43,633 nt of DNA from Ruminococcus sp. AM22-13 (GCF_003471165.1 NZ_QRIL01000032.1:1-43633), one strand, 5' to 3'. Shown: positions 34,115 through 43,590, numbered from the stretch's first letter. Numbers and translations are program-made. The notes: generated from the letters alone by a model not told the origin.

Positions 34115-36115
34115 ATGAAAAGCAATTACCAGCATATTTTCACACCACTCACAGTAAAAAATATGACTATCAAAAACCGTATTGTTATGATGCCTATGGG
34201 TACAAACTACGGTGAGCAGAATGGAGAAATGAGCTTTCTTCATATCAATTATTACAAAGAACGTGCCAAGGGCGGAACAGGACTGATCATTGTAGAGAAC
34301 GCAAGTGTGGATTCTCCGCAGGGTTCCAACGGAACTACTCAGCTTCGTATTGACCACGACAACTATCTGCCGCGTCTGTACAAATTCTGTGAAGAGATTC
34401 ACAAATATGGTACCTGTATTGCAATCCAGATCAACCACGCGGGTGCTTCCGCTGTTTCCGCACGTACAAATATGCAGCCTGTTTCCGCATCTGATGTTCC
34501 GTCCAAAGAAGGCGGAGAGATCCCGCGTCCGTTATCAGTGGAAGAAATCCATCACATTGTAAAGAAATACGGCGAGGCTGCAAAGAGAGCCCAGGCTGCT
34601 GGTTTTGACGCAGTAGAGATCCATGCGGGACATTCCTATCTGATCAGCCAGTTCCTCTCTCCTCTTACAAACAAACGTACAGATGATTTCGGCGGATCTG
34701 TGGAAAACAGAACACGTTTCTGCCGTATGGTCATTGAGGAAGTAAGAAAACAGGTTGGACCTTTCTTCCCGATCATGCTCCGTCTCAGCGCAGATGAGCT
34801 GATGGAAGGCGGCAACACTCTTGAGGATACTCTTGAATATCTGGAATATGTTCAGGATGAAGTTGATATCTTCGATGTTTCCTGCGGTTTAAACGGTTCT
34901 ATCCAGTATCAGATCGATGCTAACTACATGAAAGACGGATGGCGTTCCTACATGCCGAAGGCTGTTAAGGAGAAGTTCGGCAAGCCATGTATTTCCATGG
35001 GAAATATCCGTGATCCTAAGGTTGCAGAGAAGATCCTTGCTGACGGTGATGCAGACCTGATCGGTATGGGACGTGGTCTTATCGCAGAACCTGCATGGGT
35101 AAACAAAGTAGCTACAGGCAGAGAATGTGACCTTCGCAAATGTATCTCCTGTAACATCGGATGTGCAGGAAACAGAATCGGTTTTAACCGTCCGATCCGC
35201 TGTACTGTAAACCCGGCTGTTCTGGAAGGTGATGTTTATAAGAATCAGAAAGTGAACAAAAACTGTAACGTTGTAGTAATCGGAGGCGGTACTGCCGGGC
35301 TGGAAGCTGCCTGTACAGCCGCAGAAGTAGGCTGTAACACCTTCCTTCTGGAAAAGGGTGAAACTCTTGGCGGTCTTGCTTCTGTGATCTCTAAGATTCC
35401 TGCAAAGAAGCGTCTGGCTGATTTCCCGAACTATCTGATTCACAGAGCAGAGCAGCTTGAGAATCTTTATATCTTCACAAACACAGAAGGAACACCGGAA
35501 AATATCCGCAAGTTCCATCCGAACCTGATCGTAAGCTCCACAGGTTCCGCACCACTGCTTCCTCCGATCAAAGGACTTCACGACCGCATTGACAAAGAAG
35601 GCAGCAAGGTCGCTTCTATCCTGGGAATGATTAATCACATCAATGATTATCCGGAAGATATGACAGGCAAGAAGGTTGTTGTTGTGGGCGGCGGCGCTGT
35701 TGGTCTTGATGTTGTGGAATTCTTTGCAGCAAGAAATGCTGAGATTTCTATCGTGGAGATGATGGATCAGATTGGACGTGACCTGGATCCTGTTACAAAG
35801 AATGACATGAAAGACCAGATGAAGAAACATCATGTGGCCCAGCTTACAAAGACAGCTCTTCAGGAAGTAAAAGACAGCTCTTTTCTTGTAAAAGATGCAG
35901 AAGGTGAACGTGAGCTTCCATTTGACTACGGATTCGTATGTCTTGGTATGAGAGCTCAGGGACAGCTTTTCGCAGAGCTTTCCGATGCTTTTGTTTCTGA
36001 TGATGTTGAGATCCTGAACATCGGAGACAGCAAACGTGCAAGAAGGATCATCGACGGAACTCTGGAAGGAAGAAATATCCTTAATACACTGACTCAGATG
36101 GGATACCTTCAATAA
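34115..36115 (+). CDS. Old-yellow-enzyme-type FMN/FAD/4Fe-4S ene-reductase (dienoyl-CoA reductase/BaiCD family)
   Basis: A 666-residue multi-domain flavoenzyme. The N-terminal TIM barrel (about 1-340) binds FMN and has the family blocks VMMPMGTNYG, IQINHAG and IHAGHSYLISQFLSPLTNKR. The iron-sulfur site is C343-x2-C346-x3-C350-x12-C363. An FAD motif VVVIGGGTAGLEAA (about 388-401) and an NAD(P)H motif VVVVGGGAVGLDVVEF (about 525-540) follow. Family members reduce activated C=C bonds using NAD(P)H. It is the first gene before a YdiB-like dehydrogenase and AroD on the same strand, so an unsaturated quinate/shikimate-derived ketone is a possible substrate (inference). A bile-acid or fatty-acyl role cannot be excluded. 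Confidence 0.88.
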   Translation: MKSNYQHIFTPLTVKNMTIKNRIVMMPMGTNYGEQNGEMSFLHINYYKERAKGGTGLIIVENASVDSPQGSNGTTQLRIDHDNYLPRLYKFCEEIHKYGTCIAIQINHAGASAVSARTNMQPVSASDVPSKEGGEIPRPLSVEEIHHIVKKYGEAAKRAQAAGFDAVEIHAGHSYLISQFLSPLTNKRTDDFGGSVENRTRFCRMVIEEVRKQVGPFFPIMLRLSADELMEGGNTLEDTLEYLEYVQDEVDIFDVSCGLNGSIQYQIDANYMKDGWRSYMPKAVKEKFGKPCISMGNIRDPKVAEKILADGDADLIGMGRGLIAEPAWVNKVATGRECDLRKCISCNIGCAGNRIGFNRPIRCTVNPAVLEGDVYKNQKVNKNCNVVVIGGGTAGLEAACTAAEVGCNTFLLEKGETLGGLASVISKIPAKKRLADFPNYLIHRAEQLENLYIFTNTEGTPENIRKFHPNLIVSSTGSAPLLPPIKGLHDRIDKEGSKVASILGMINHINDYPEDMTGKKVVVVGGGAVGLDVVEFFAARNAEISIVEMMDQIGRDLDPVTKNDMKDQMKKHHVAQLTKTALQEVKDSSFLVKDAEGERELPFDYGFVCLGMRAQGQLFAELSDAFVSDDVEILNIGDSKRARRIIDGTLEGRNILNTLTQMGYLQ

Positions 36116-36120
36116 AAACC

Positions 36121-36150
36121 TTTACAACAAAATACTTTACAACAAAATAC
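36121..36150 (+). repeat. 15-bp tandem repeat before the ydiB-like gene
   Basis: TTTACAACAAAATAC occurs twice in direct succession (36121-36135, 36136-36150), just upstream of the ribosome site AAAGGGGA. It widens the gap between the two genes and may reflect slippage; no structure forms. Confidence 0.8.
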
Positions 36151-36166
36151 AAAAGGGGATATTATA

Positions 36167-37045
36167 ATGGCTGAAAGAATTACCGGACATACTGAATTAA
36201 TCGGTCTGATGGCTTACCCGATCCGTCACTCCAGCTCTCCTGCAATGCAGAATGAGGCTTTTGCAAAACTCGGGTATGACTACGCTTACCTTGCTTTCGA
36301 GGTTGGCGCAGATGAAATTGAGGATGCAGTAAAAGCAATCCGTACTCTGAAAATGAGAGGATCCAATGTTTCCATGCCAAACAAAACTCTGGTTGGAAAA
36401 TACCTGGATGAGCTTTCTCCTGCTGCAGAATTATGCGGTGCAGTTAACACAATCGTAAATGACAACGGCCATCTTACAGGTCATATCACTGACGGTATCG
36501 GATTTATGTCTGCCCTGAAAGATAATGATATTGACGTGATCGGAAAGAAAATGACCATCGTCGGTGCAGGTGGTGCTGCTACTGCTATCGAAATCCAGGC
36601 TGCTTTGGATGGCGTTGCTGAGATTACAATCTTCAACCGCAAGGATGAATTCTGGGATCGTGCAGTATCCACAGTAGAGAAGATCAACACAAAGACATCC
36701 TGCCATGCAGTTCTTTATGATCTGGCAGACCTTGATAAACTGAAAGCTGAGATGGATGACAGTTTTATCTTTGTCAATGCTACAGGTGTGGGAATGAAAC
36801 CACTGGAAGGACAGTCCGTTGTTCCGGACAAATCTTACTTCCGTCCTGAGCTGGTCGTTATTGATGTTCCTTACTCTCCGCTGGAGACAAAGATGCGTTC
36901 TATGGCAAAAGAGGCAGGGTGCAAGACAATGAACGGTCTGGGAATGATGTTATTCCAGGGCTCTGCTGCATTTGAGTTATGGACAGGCGAACCAATGCCT
37001 ATTGAACATATGAAAGAGATTCTTCACATCTCCTATGATGACTGA
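36167..37045 (+). CDS. ydiB: Quinate/shikimate dehydrogenase, YdiB-like
   Basis: A 292-residue SDH-family enzyme, close in length and sequence pattern to E. coli YdiB (288 residues), which oxidises quinate and shikimate with NAD or NADP. The substrate-binding serines lie in RHSSSP (22-24), the catalytic lysine is K73 in SMPNK and the partner aspartate D109 in ITDG. The nucleotide motif VGAGGAAT spans 132-139, with FNRKDEF downstream. Family-typical NATGVGMKPLEGQ follows near 203-215. It lies 51 bases after the ene-reductase and is followed by aroD, the same ydiB-aroD pairing as in E. coli. A purely biosynthetic AroE role is the alternative. Confidence 0.88.
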   Translation: MAERITGHTELIGLMAYPIRHSSSPAMQNEAFAKLGYDYAYLAFEVGADEIEDAVKAIRTLKMRGSNVSMPNKTLVGKYLDELSPAAELCGAVNTIVNDNGHLTGHITDGIGFMSALKDNDIDVIGKKMTIVGAGGAATAIEIQAALDGVAEITIFNRKDEFWDRAVSTVEKINTKTSCHAVLYDLADLDKLKAEMDDSFIFVNATGVGMKPLEGQSVVPDKSYFRPELVVIDVPYSPLETKMRSMAKEAGCKTMNGLGMMLFQGSAAFELWTGEPMPIEHMKEILHISYDD

Positions 37046-37460
37046 TACCTGATGGTATCTTCAGTAATGATATCTTATATTGTGATGCAGAACAGATCAT
37101 TTCACCGATCTTTCCACACATAATATTTGATATATACCGCTTTTCGGCGTACTGCAGGAGATGTACTGATATATTTACTCCGCGCAGAATGTGCATATCC
37201 TGCAGTTTGCTTTCAAGCGTGTATATGTATAGAATCAAAAGCCTGTTGATCAGGCTTATGTTACGGTTATTCTTATAATAGTTCTATAAAATACTGCGGA
37301 TGCGGCTTATATTATAGCAAATCCCAGTCTACTGTTTATTGCTTTTTGCAATTAAACCAGAGGATTACCTGATTGGGTTAAAGCAAAGAATTTACCTGAC
37401 CGGATTAGGTTCAGTATTTCACAGAACTTCCAATATAACAGAAAATATGAGGATAAACAG
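37046..37460 (+). promoter_or_regulatory. 415-base gap before aroD with two hairpins and a direct repeat
   Basis: No gene is seen. GATACC-TGAT-GGTATC (37044-37059) overlaps the ydiB stop. AAGCCTG-TTGAT-CAGGCTT (37239-37257) is a second perfect stem with no strong U tract. Two 16-base direct repeats (TTACCTGATTGGGTTA at 37365-37380 and TTACCTGACCGGATTA at 37392-37407, 13 of 16 identical) lie 54-96 bases before the aroD start and could be protein-binding sites. AT-rich boxes near 37270-37290 could hold a promoter. Confidence 0.4.
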
Positions 37461-38222
37461 ATGAACACAGTTCAGGTAAAAAACACTGTGATCGGTGAAG
37501 GCAGACCTAAGATCTGCGTTCCCATCGTAGGAAGAACAAAAACAGACATTCTCGAAGAAGCAAAAAAGATTACCACTCTTCCGGTTGATGTGGTTGAATG
37601 GCGTGTTGACTGGTTCGATGATGTCTTTGCTACTGAGAAAGTATTAGAGACCGCTAAAGAACTTCAGGAAGTTTTAAAAGACATTCCTGTTCTCCTTACA
37701 TTCCGTACTTCTAAAGAGGGCGGGGAGAAGGAGATCTCTGTAAGTGATTATGCTGCTTTAAATATTGCCGCAGCCCAGAGTGGCTATGTAGATTTAATTG
37801 ATGTGGAAGCTTTTACCGGTGATGACGTTGTAAAAACAATTATCAACGCTGCTCATGAGGCAGGTGTGAAAGTAATCGCTTCTAACCATGATTTCTTTAA
37901 GACTCCGGAGAAGGATGAGATTATCAGACGTCTTCGCATGATGCAGGATTTCGGTGCTGATATTCCGAAAATGGCTGTTATGCCGACCTGCAAGCAGGAT
38001 GTTCTTACACTCCTCTCTGCTACTCTGGAAATGTCTGAGAAATATGCAGACCGCCCGATCATTACCATGTCCATGGCAGGAACAGGCGTTATCAGCCGCC
38101 TGACAGGTGAGACATTCGGTTCCGCTCTCACCTTCGGCGCTGCTTCCAAAGCTTCCGCACCGGGACAAATCGGTGTGAATGAATTAAAGCAGGTGCTGGA
38201 TATTATTCACAGCAGTCTGTGA
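37461..38222 (+). CDS. aroD: Type I 3-dehydroquinate dehydratase
   Basis: A 253-residue Schiff-base enzyme that interconverts 3-dehydroquinate and 3-dehydroshikimate. All known catalytic positions are present and even share the E. coli AroD numbering: E46 (VEWRVD), E86, H143 (ASNHDF), K170 (IPKMAVMP, the Schiff-base lysine) and R213 (SRLTGE). Type I enzymes serve biosynthesis but are also used in quinate breakdown. With the YdiB-like dehydrogenase upstream it forms the two-step link from quinate to dehydroshikimate. A strong terminator follows at 38369. Confidence 0.95.
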   Translation: MNTVQVKNTVIGEGRPKICVPIVGRTKTDILEEAKKITTLPVDVVEWRVDWFDDVFATEKVLETAKELQEVLKDIPVLLTFRTSKEGGEKEISVSDYAALNIAAAQSGYVDLIDVEAFTGDDVVKTIINAAHEAGVKVIASNHDFFKTPEKDEIIRRLRMMQDFGADIPKMAVMPTCKQDVLTLLSATLEMSEKYADRPIITMSMAGTGVISRLTGETFGSALTFGAASKASAPGQIGVNELKQVLDIIHSSL

Positions 38223-38368
38223 TCTGTTGATGAATGATGTGATATCAGATGTTATTCTTGCCTATAGTCGCCTGGTATCACTCATATCCGGCAACAGATG
38301 ATTGCTATCCCATGAGATATACGGCAAATAAATATTTGCTCAAATAATACTCCTTAAAATTCCCATGA

Positions 38369-38406
38369 CAAAGAACCTGTCGAAACCTGACAGGTCCTTT
38401 GTTTTT
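38369..38406 (+). terminator. Intrinsic terminator after aroD
   Basis: A 13-base stem with one mismatch (38369-38381 with 38389-38401) and a seven-base loop is followed by TTTTT on the plus strand. The convergent desulfidase gene ends at 38405, inside the T run. The 146 bases between the aroD stop and this stem show nothing else. Confidence 0.85.
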
Positions 38407-39724
38407 ATACTTTTTTCTGATCGATCATCAAATTCAGGATTGTAACATCTGTATCTTTCATTCCAACTCTTCCTACGTATCCCATATTTCGGATTGTATC
38501 CTCAACATTATCACGTACCAATCCCTCGCCTGCCTGAAAACAATGATCTGCATCCTCCAGAGCGTATGCCATAATTGCTGCATCTACTGCTGAAGCGATT
38601 TTAGCAGCACATGAAGACTTAGCTCCATCACATACAATGCCACTTGTATTTGCAAGAGCATTTGTGATTGTTTTAGATATTGCATTGTAATCACCACCGT
38701 TTAACCAGGATATGGCAGCTCCTGCTCCACATGCGGCACTTACTGCTCCACAGTAAGCTGACAGACTTCCAATATAAGTTTTCTGGTGAATCGCTATTAA
38801 GTTGCTTACAACCAGTGCACGATACATTTTCTCTTTAGAAACTTTAAGTTCTCTGGCGTATTCGATGACTGGTAGAGAACAGGTCATTCCCTGATTTCCG
38901 CTCCCGGAATTAATAACTACTGGCATAGAGCATCCATTCATTCTTGCATCAGATCCAGCTGCCGCCTTTGCTCTGGCACGTACTTTAACATCATCACCAT
39001 ATGCTCGAAGCAGGGTACGTCCCACTTCTGCTCCGTAATGATTACGCAGACCTTCTTCAGAAATTGCTGTATTCATGACAATCTGGCGTCCTATGACTTC
39101 CTCTATCTCTTTTATATCCACAATTTCTGCAAACTCCAGAATATCTGCTACATTCAACAAATCTCTTTTATCCTGTTTTTTCTCTGTTTTTTTCTGCTGA
39201 AAGCCCCTCTTTTCCAACAGTATCTCATCGTCTTTTTTGATTAGGACAATATTCGTATGTTTATTTTCTATAACCACAACTGCTCTATGTCCATTTTGTG
39301 TAAGTTCTGCACGGATATAAAGATTCTCTACTCCTTCTTCAAGATAACATGTACAGAATTGTGTTTCGAGAAGTTTTGCTGTCTGAATGCGTTCAGTTTC
39401 TGTAATTCCTTCCAGTACTTCCAGTTTTCGTTCTGCCTGACCACCAACCATTCCAAGAACTGCAGCAGCTTCAATGCCCCTCATTCCTCCTGAATTTGGT
39501 ACTGTAACACTTTTTACATTTTTTATTATATTTCCACTGCAATAAAGATTTAAATGTCCATCATATTTTTTATTTCCATCATCATCTGTTTTTATCACTT
39601 TTTCCAGCACAGAAGCTGCTGTTGCTGTTGCATATGCAATCGCAATAGGTTCCGTACATCCCAGAGCAGGAACAAGTTCTTCTCTGAGAATCTCCAGATA
39701 ACTCTCATACACTTTTTTTTCCAT
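38405..39724 (-). CDS. L-cysteine desulfidase (CyuA/YhaM, UPF0597 family)
   Basis: 439 residues from the ATG at 39724; the family N-terminus starts there, and the longer frame needs a TTG. This iron-sulfur enzyme splits L-cysteine into pyruvate, ammonia and sulfide. Cysteines at family positions are C23 (PALGCTEPIAIAYA), the NQGMTCSLPV block and the GIVCDGAKSSCAAKI block. NSGSGNQG is the conserved glycine-rich loop. Members were earlier called serine dehydratase alpha-like. It is downstream of an M20 dipeptidase and an aldo/keto reductase on the same strand, which fits use of cysteine-containing peptides. Confidence 0.88.
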   Translation of the reverse strand: MEKKVYESYLEILREELVPALGCTEPIAIAYATATAASVLEKVIKTDDDGNKKYDGHLNLYCSGNIIKNVKSVTVPNSGGMRGIEAAAVLGMVGGQAERKLEVLEGITETERIQTAKLLETQFCTCYLEEGVENLYIRAELTQNGHRAVVVIENKHTNIVLIKKDDEILLEKRGFQQKKTEKKQDKRDLLNVADILEFAEIVDIKEIEEVIGRQIVMNTAISEEGLRNHYGAEVGRTLLRAYGDDVKVRARAKAAAGSDARMNGCSMPVVINSGSGNQGMTCSLPVIEYARELKVSKEKMYRALVVSNLIAIHQKTYIGSLSAYCGAVSAACGAGAAISWLNGGDYNAISKTITNALANTSGIVCDGAKSSCAAKIASAVDAAIMAYALEDADHCFQAGEGLVRDNVEDTIRNMGYVGRVGMKDTDVTILNLMIDQKKV

Positions 39725-39768
39725 GAATGCGCTCTCTCTTCTCCTAACTGTCAAGCAAAGTTCTTTAC

Positions 39769-39783
39769 CATCTAATTTAGATG
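39769..39783 (-). promoter_or_regulatory. 15-bp palindrome between the aldo/keto reductase and desulfidase genes
   Basis: CATCTAATTTAGATG is a perfect 7+1+7 palindrome in the 71-base gap, 45 bases before the desulfidase ATG. It could be an operator or a weak intercistronic hairpin. Confidence 0.35.
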
Positions 39784-39795
39784 ATATGTTTTTTC

Positions 39796-40713
39796 TTACG
39801 GCAGCATTTTTCCTGCTGCAAGATAAATTTCATACCATTCTTCACGGCTCAGAACAATATCGGATGCTTTACTTATATCCTGAATTCTTTTCAGATTTGT
39901 ACTTCCTACAATTGTCTGGATTCCTGCAGGATGACGCATAATCCACGCAACTGCGATTGCATTCTGTGTTACCCCATATTTCTCTGCCAGACGATCTAAC
40001 ACTTTATTCAGTTCCGGAAATTTCTCGTTTCCAATAAATATTCCTTCAAACATTCCATACTGGAACGGAGACCATGCCTGCAATGTCATTTTCTTCAGTC
40101 TTGCATACTCGATAATACCACCATCACGATTACATCCTGCATCATTATGTATGTTTACATTTAGTCCTGCATCAATAGTTGGACAGTGAACTGCTGAAAA
40201 CTGTATCTGATTAATACAGATTTTTCCACCACAGTATTGATTTAATAATTCAATCTGCATCGGATTGTGATTGCTTACACCAAATGCTTTTACTTTTCCG
40301 CTTTTTTCCAGAATTTCAAATGCTTCTGCTACCTCTTCCGGCTCCATCAACGCATCTGGACGATGAAGAAGTAATATATCTACATAATCTGTTTTTAAAC
40401 GTTTCAAACTTCCATCTACAGAATTCAGAATATATTCCTTTGAAAAATCATAACAGATACCCGGACGTATGGCACATTTTGTCTGAATCACCATCTTTTC
40501 ACGCAACTGAGGTGTCAGCGCATTTCCAAATACCGTTTCGGCTTCTCCGCCTGCATAAATATCTGCATGATCAAAAAAGTTAATTCCACACTCCAGTGCT
40601 CCTTCAGTCAGACTCCTTACCGCTTTTTCATCAGATAAACCTGTAATTCTCATGCATCCAATTCCAATTCTTGATACATTGTTTATTTTGTCACTAATCT
40701 GAAACATTTTCAT
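39796..40713 (-). CDS. Aldo/keto reductase
   Basis: A 305-residue NADP(H)-dependent oxidoreductase of the AKR superfamily, related to YdhF-type members. The catalytic tetrad is D48 (FFDHAD), Y53 (DIYAGG), K79 (VIQTKC) and H117 (LLLHRPD). The cofactor-binding end has IVGSTNLKRIQD near the C-terminus. AGGAGG lies upstream of the ATG; a second in-frame ATG two codons later is possible. Substrate unknown. It lies 47 bases after the dipeptidase gene, so it is probably cotranscribed. Confidence 0.9.
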   Translation of the reverse strand: MKMFQISDKINNVSRIGIGCMRITGLSDEKAVRSLTEGALECGINFFDHADIYAGGEAETVFGNALTPQLREKMVIQTKCAIRPGICYDFSKEYILNSVDGSLKRLKTDYVDILLLHRPDALMEPEEVAEAFEILEKSGKVKAFGVSNHNPMQIELLNQYCGGKICINQIQFSAVHCPTIDAGLNVNIHNDAGCNRDGGIIEYARLKKMTLQAWSPFQYGMFEGIFIGNEKFPELNKVLDRLAEKYGVTQNAIAVAWIMRHPAGIQTIVGSTNLKRIQDISKASDIVLSREEWYEIYLAAGKMLP

Positions 40714-40760
40714 TTTTTGTATCCTCCTGTATTATACTTAATTTATGTATTTCTCTTTAG

Positions 40761-42164
40761 TTAACGTATTTCTTTTATTCTTTTGTCCAGTTTTTTAAGT
40801 GCAAAAACATATATTTTCACTGCATTCTTCAGATTTTCAAACAATTCCGCTTCATCTGCACAATGACAGTTTCCATGTCCTTTTGGAAGTCCGAGCCTGT
40901 CTAGATTTCGCTCCTGTCCAGGGCCAAATGCCACTGCATTGGGAATTTTCCTCGCATAAGTTCCTCCTCCCATAACAAACGGTCTGCCTTCAAGACCTGT
41001 AACCTCCCTCCATGCTTCCATCAGAGTCTGTATGAAAGGCTGTTCCGGATTCATATAATATGGTCTGCTGTCTTCAATACCAATGATGCGAATTCCTGAT
41101 TTAGCAGCTTCTGTTTGCAGCTTCGGAAGAAAATCTTCTGTTTTTTTAGTAACTGGATAACGGATGTCAATCACTATTCTCAAATGTCCTTCGTGCAGAA
41201 ATGCCTGACCTATATTGCATGTCAGTCTACCAGAACATTCATCAGAACAACAAATTTCTGTTTTTTCCCCATAACCGCCTTCTGAAAGTCTCTCCACAAA
41301 TTCTAATGCTCTTTTTGTCTGTTTAGGAAAATTTTGCATTTTCAACTTTCCACAAAGTATACCTATTGCATTTTGAGTTCCATCCGGGAAAGCTGCATGT
41401 CCACTGATTCCCACTGCTGTTTCTTCGCTCTTTTGTCCTATTTTGTTCTCCGCAACCGCATGAGCAAAAGACGGCACGCTGTTAGGCGCAGTCCCTCCGT
41501 CAAATTCCAGAATCCCCTCTACTGCACTAACAGTTTCCATCAACACAATACAATGTCCTTTTTCTCCGCAACATACGGGAAATCCACAATCAGCAACAAA
41601 AGAATATTCCGGTGCTTTTTTGTATTTCAGATAATATTCTACATCTGTCATACCGCTTTCTTCCTGACATCCAAGAATCTGCCTTACTTTAATATTATTC
41701 AGAATTTCTTTTTCCCTGCAATATTTCATTGCATATAAAACAGCAACTGCAGGACCTTTATTATCCTGTACTCCACGCCCAATTAAATAGCCATCCTTTT
41801 CTGTACACGTATAGGGCGGATATATCCATCCTTTTCCTTCCGGAACTACGTCCAGATGATTCCATATTCCAATCTCAACATTCCCTTTGCCTGTAGCAAT
41901 AGTCAGACAGTGTCCATCTATATCTTCTGTCTCCATCTGTTCTCTCAATCCAAACGCACGCATCTGTTCCAGTGCTTCCCTGCATTTTTTTCCATATGGT
42001 GCCCCCGGAATTACTTTCTGCTGATCAGCAATACTTGGAATTCTGATCAATGCTGCAATATCTTCTCGCATCTGATCTTCCTGTCTGGAGATCCATTGTT
42101 CTAATAATTCCATATCAAGCTGTGGCTTATTTTCTTCATTCCATTCAACTTTCCCTGGATTCAT
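40761..42164 (-). CDS. M20 family metallopeptidase (PepV/Sapep-type dipeptidase)
   Basis: 467 residues from the ATG at 42164; GGAGG precedes it, and the earlier in-frame ATG at 42179 would use the ribosome site as coding sequence. Two-zinc ligands are H103 and D105 (NHLDVVPEG), D134 (GVQDNKGP), E168-E169 (CQEESG), D192 (ADCGFP) and a His in HGNCHCADE near the C-terminus. The lid domain between about 205 and 330 is present. The family cleaves dipeptides in the cytoplasm. It overlaps the upstream regulator gene by 20 bases. Confidence 0.9.
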   Translation of the reverse strand: MNPGKVEWNEENKPQLDMELLEQWISRQEDQMREDIAALIRIPSIADQQKVIPGAPYGKKCREALEQMRAFGLREQMETEDIDGHCLTIATGKGNVEIGIWNHLDVVPEGKGWIYPPYTCTEKDGYLIGRGVQDNKGPAVAVLYAMKYCREKEILNNIKVRQILGCQEESGMTDVEYYLKYKKAPEYSFVADCGFPVCCGEKGHCIVLMETVSAVEGILEFDGGTAPNSVPSFAHAVAENKIGQKSEETAVGISGHAAFPDGTQNAIGILCGKLKMQNFPKQTKRALEFVERLSEGGYGEKTEICCSDECSGRLTCNIGQAFLHEGHLRIVIDIRYPVTKKTEDFLPKLQTEAAKSGIRIIGIEDSRPYYMNPEQPFIQTLMEAWREVTGLEGRPFVMGGGTYARKIPNAVAFGPGQERNLDRLGLPKGHGNCHCADEAELFENLKNAVKIYVFALKKLDKRIKEIR

Positions 42165-43590
42165 TTTCACTTCCTCCATTTTTCAGAAATATTCGGTATT
42201 TCTTTGGCGTCATTCCTGTTTCCTGCCGGAAAATACGTATAAATTGTGAGGTGTCGTTATAACCCGACATCAATGCAACATCTGTTACGGACCATCTCGC
42301 ATCAGCCAGAAATTCCTTAGCATGACAAATCCGAATCATTCGCAGAAATGCAGAAAAACTAATTCCTTTCTTCTCAGCAAATAAATGGCTGATGTAACTC
42401 TGATTCATGAAAAATACATTTTCCGCAAGATTCCGGATTGTAATGTCCATATTGTAGTTATTGACTGCATATTCGCTCATCTTCTCCACAATGTCCATTC
42501 CCGTATTGGTCAACTCATCTGATTGTTTCTGCGGCTGCATATGACAAATATTTTCCGCAATCCTCCTGAGATAGCTTTCAATCTCCAAAACAGAATCAAA
42601 CTTCAAAAAACCTCCTGACAGATTGTCTAATTCTTTATCATGATTTTCCATTCGAATCGTTCTTCGGTATATAAGGATAATCTGTGAATACAAAAGTTCC
42701 AGACATTCTATTCGGATTGGGAGAACTTTCTCAATATCTTTAAAAAGTTTATCCAGCGTTGTCCCTGTTTTGCCTTCATTCCCTTCCTTTAGATATTGTT
42801 CCAGTTCTCTTTCTATTCCTTTTTCAAGGTAATATTCTGAAAAATCTTCCTGCTTTATTTCCTTCGCAAAAATCAGAGATTCCCCTTTGTAAATTCTGCT
42901 CTTTACTGCAGTAACCGCTTCTCTAAAAGCATCTAAAACAGAATCTTTTGCACCATACACATTACTGATTCCCATCTTAACCTGGGAATCCTCTTTCTCC
43001 AGCAGTTTTCTGATACGTCTCCAGAAAAACAGCATATCACCCTCCGGTTTTACAAGCAGTATCCACATATCCGGTTTCAATTCTACAAACCGAATCTTCG
43101 TCAGCATGATACTTCCGCAGCTTTCTTCCAATTCTGTAAGAAAGATTTCCTGTCTCGGCTTATCATGAAGAAACAGGAAAACACCTAGCTGATATTTCGA
43201 AAACACTCTTTCAAACATATTTTTCTCTATAAAACCGGAATATTTTGATTCCTGAATACTGTTCAAAATATATTGTGTTGCCATATCTTTTCTGGATAGC
43301 AAAGCTTCTTTTCGTTCTATTTTATGCTGAGTGACAAACTTATTCAGACATTCTGTCAGAGCCGTATCATCAATTGGTTTCAGTAGATAATCTGAAGCTC
43401 CATTTACAATTGCACTGCGAGCATATTCAAAATCAGAGTAAGCACTCAGAATAATTACTTTTATTTCTAATTCATTATTGCGGATTTCCTGAAGAAGCTG
43501 TATCCCATCCATTTTAGGCATACGAATATCTGTCAAGACAAGTTCTGGCTTATATTTTTCGCAAAATTCCCAGCCTTCCTCTCCATTAGG
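42145..43590 (-). pseudogene. AraC-type response regulator (YesN-like), N-terminus lost
   Basis: The open frame holds most of a receiver domain (LVLTDIRMPKMDG with the phospho-acceptor Asp, ILSAYSDFEYA and LLKPI), a long linker region, and a C-terminal AraC DNA-binding domain with two helix-turn-helix units (ITIRNLAENVFFMNQSYISH, SVTDVALMSGYNDTSQFIRI). Upstream of the Asp the frame continues as NGEEGWEFCEKYKPELVLTD, as expected, but reaches a TAG at about 43594-43596 in unrelated sequence. The first 30-35 residues, including the acidic metal pocket, are missing. A TTG at 43536 could start only a defective receiver. It probably once controlled the downstream dipeptidase operon. Confidence 0.8.

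Noticed and set aside
34889..36112. 407-residue ORF on the minus strand
   Set aside because: It is antisense to the well-supported ene-reductase gene; its Cys/His/Ser-rich product is a codon-bias shadow.
37365..37410. Resemblance to the 3' half of a TPP riboswitch (ACCTGA followed by GGATTA)
   Set aside because: The required GGGGTGC and CTGAGA parts are absent and the motif is a direct repeat; gene content (aroD) does not fit thiamine.
42145..43536. An intact 463-residue response regulator starting at TTG 43536
   Set aside because: The frame upstream of the TTG still matches the receiver family (NGEEGWEFCEKYKPELVL), so the gene is truncated, not started there.
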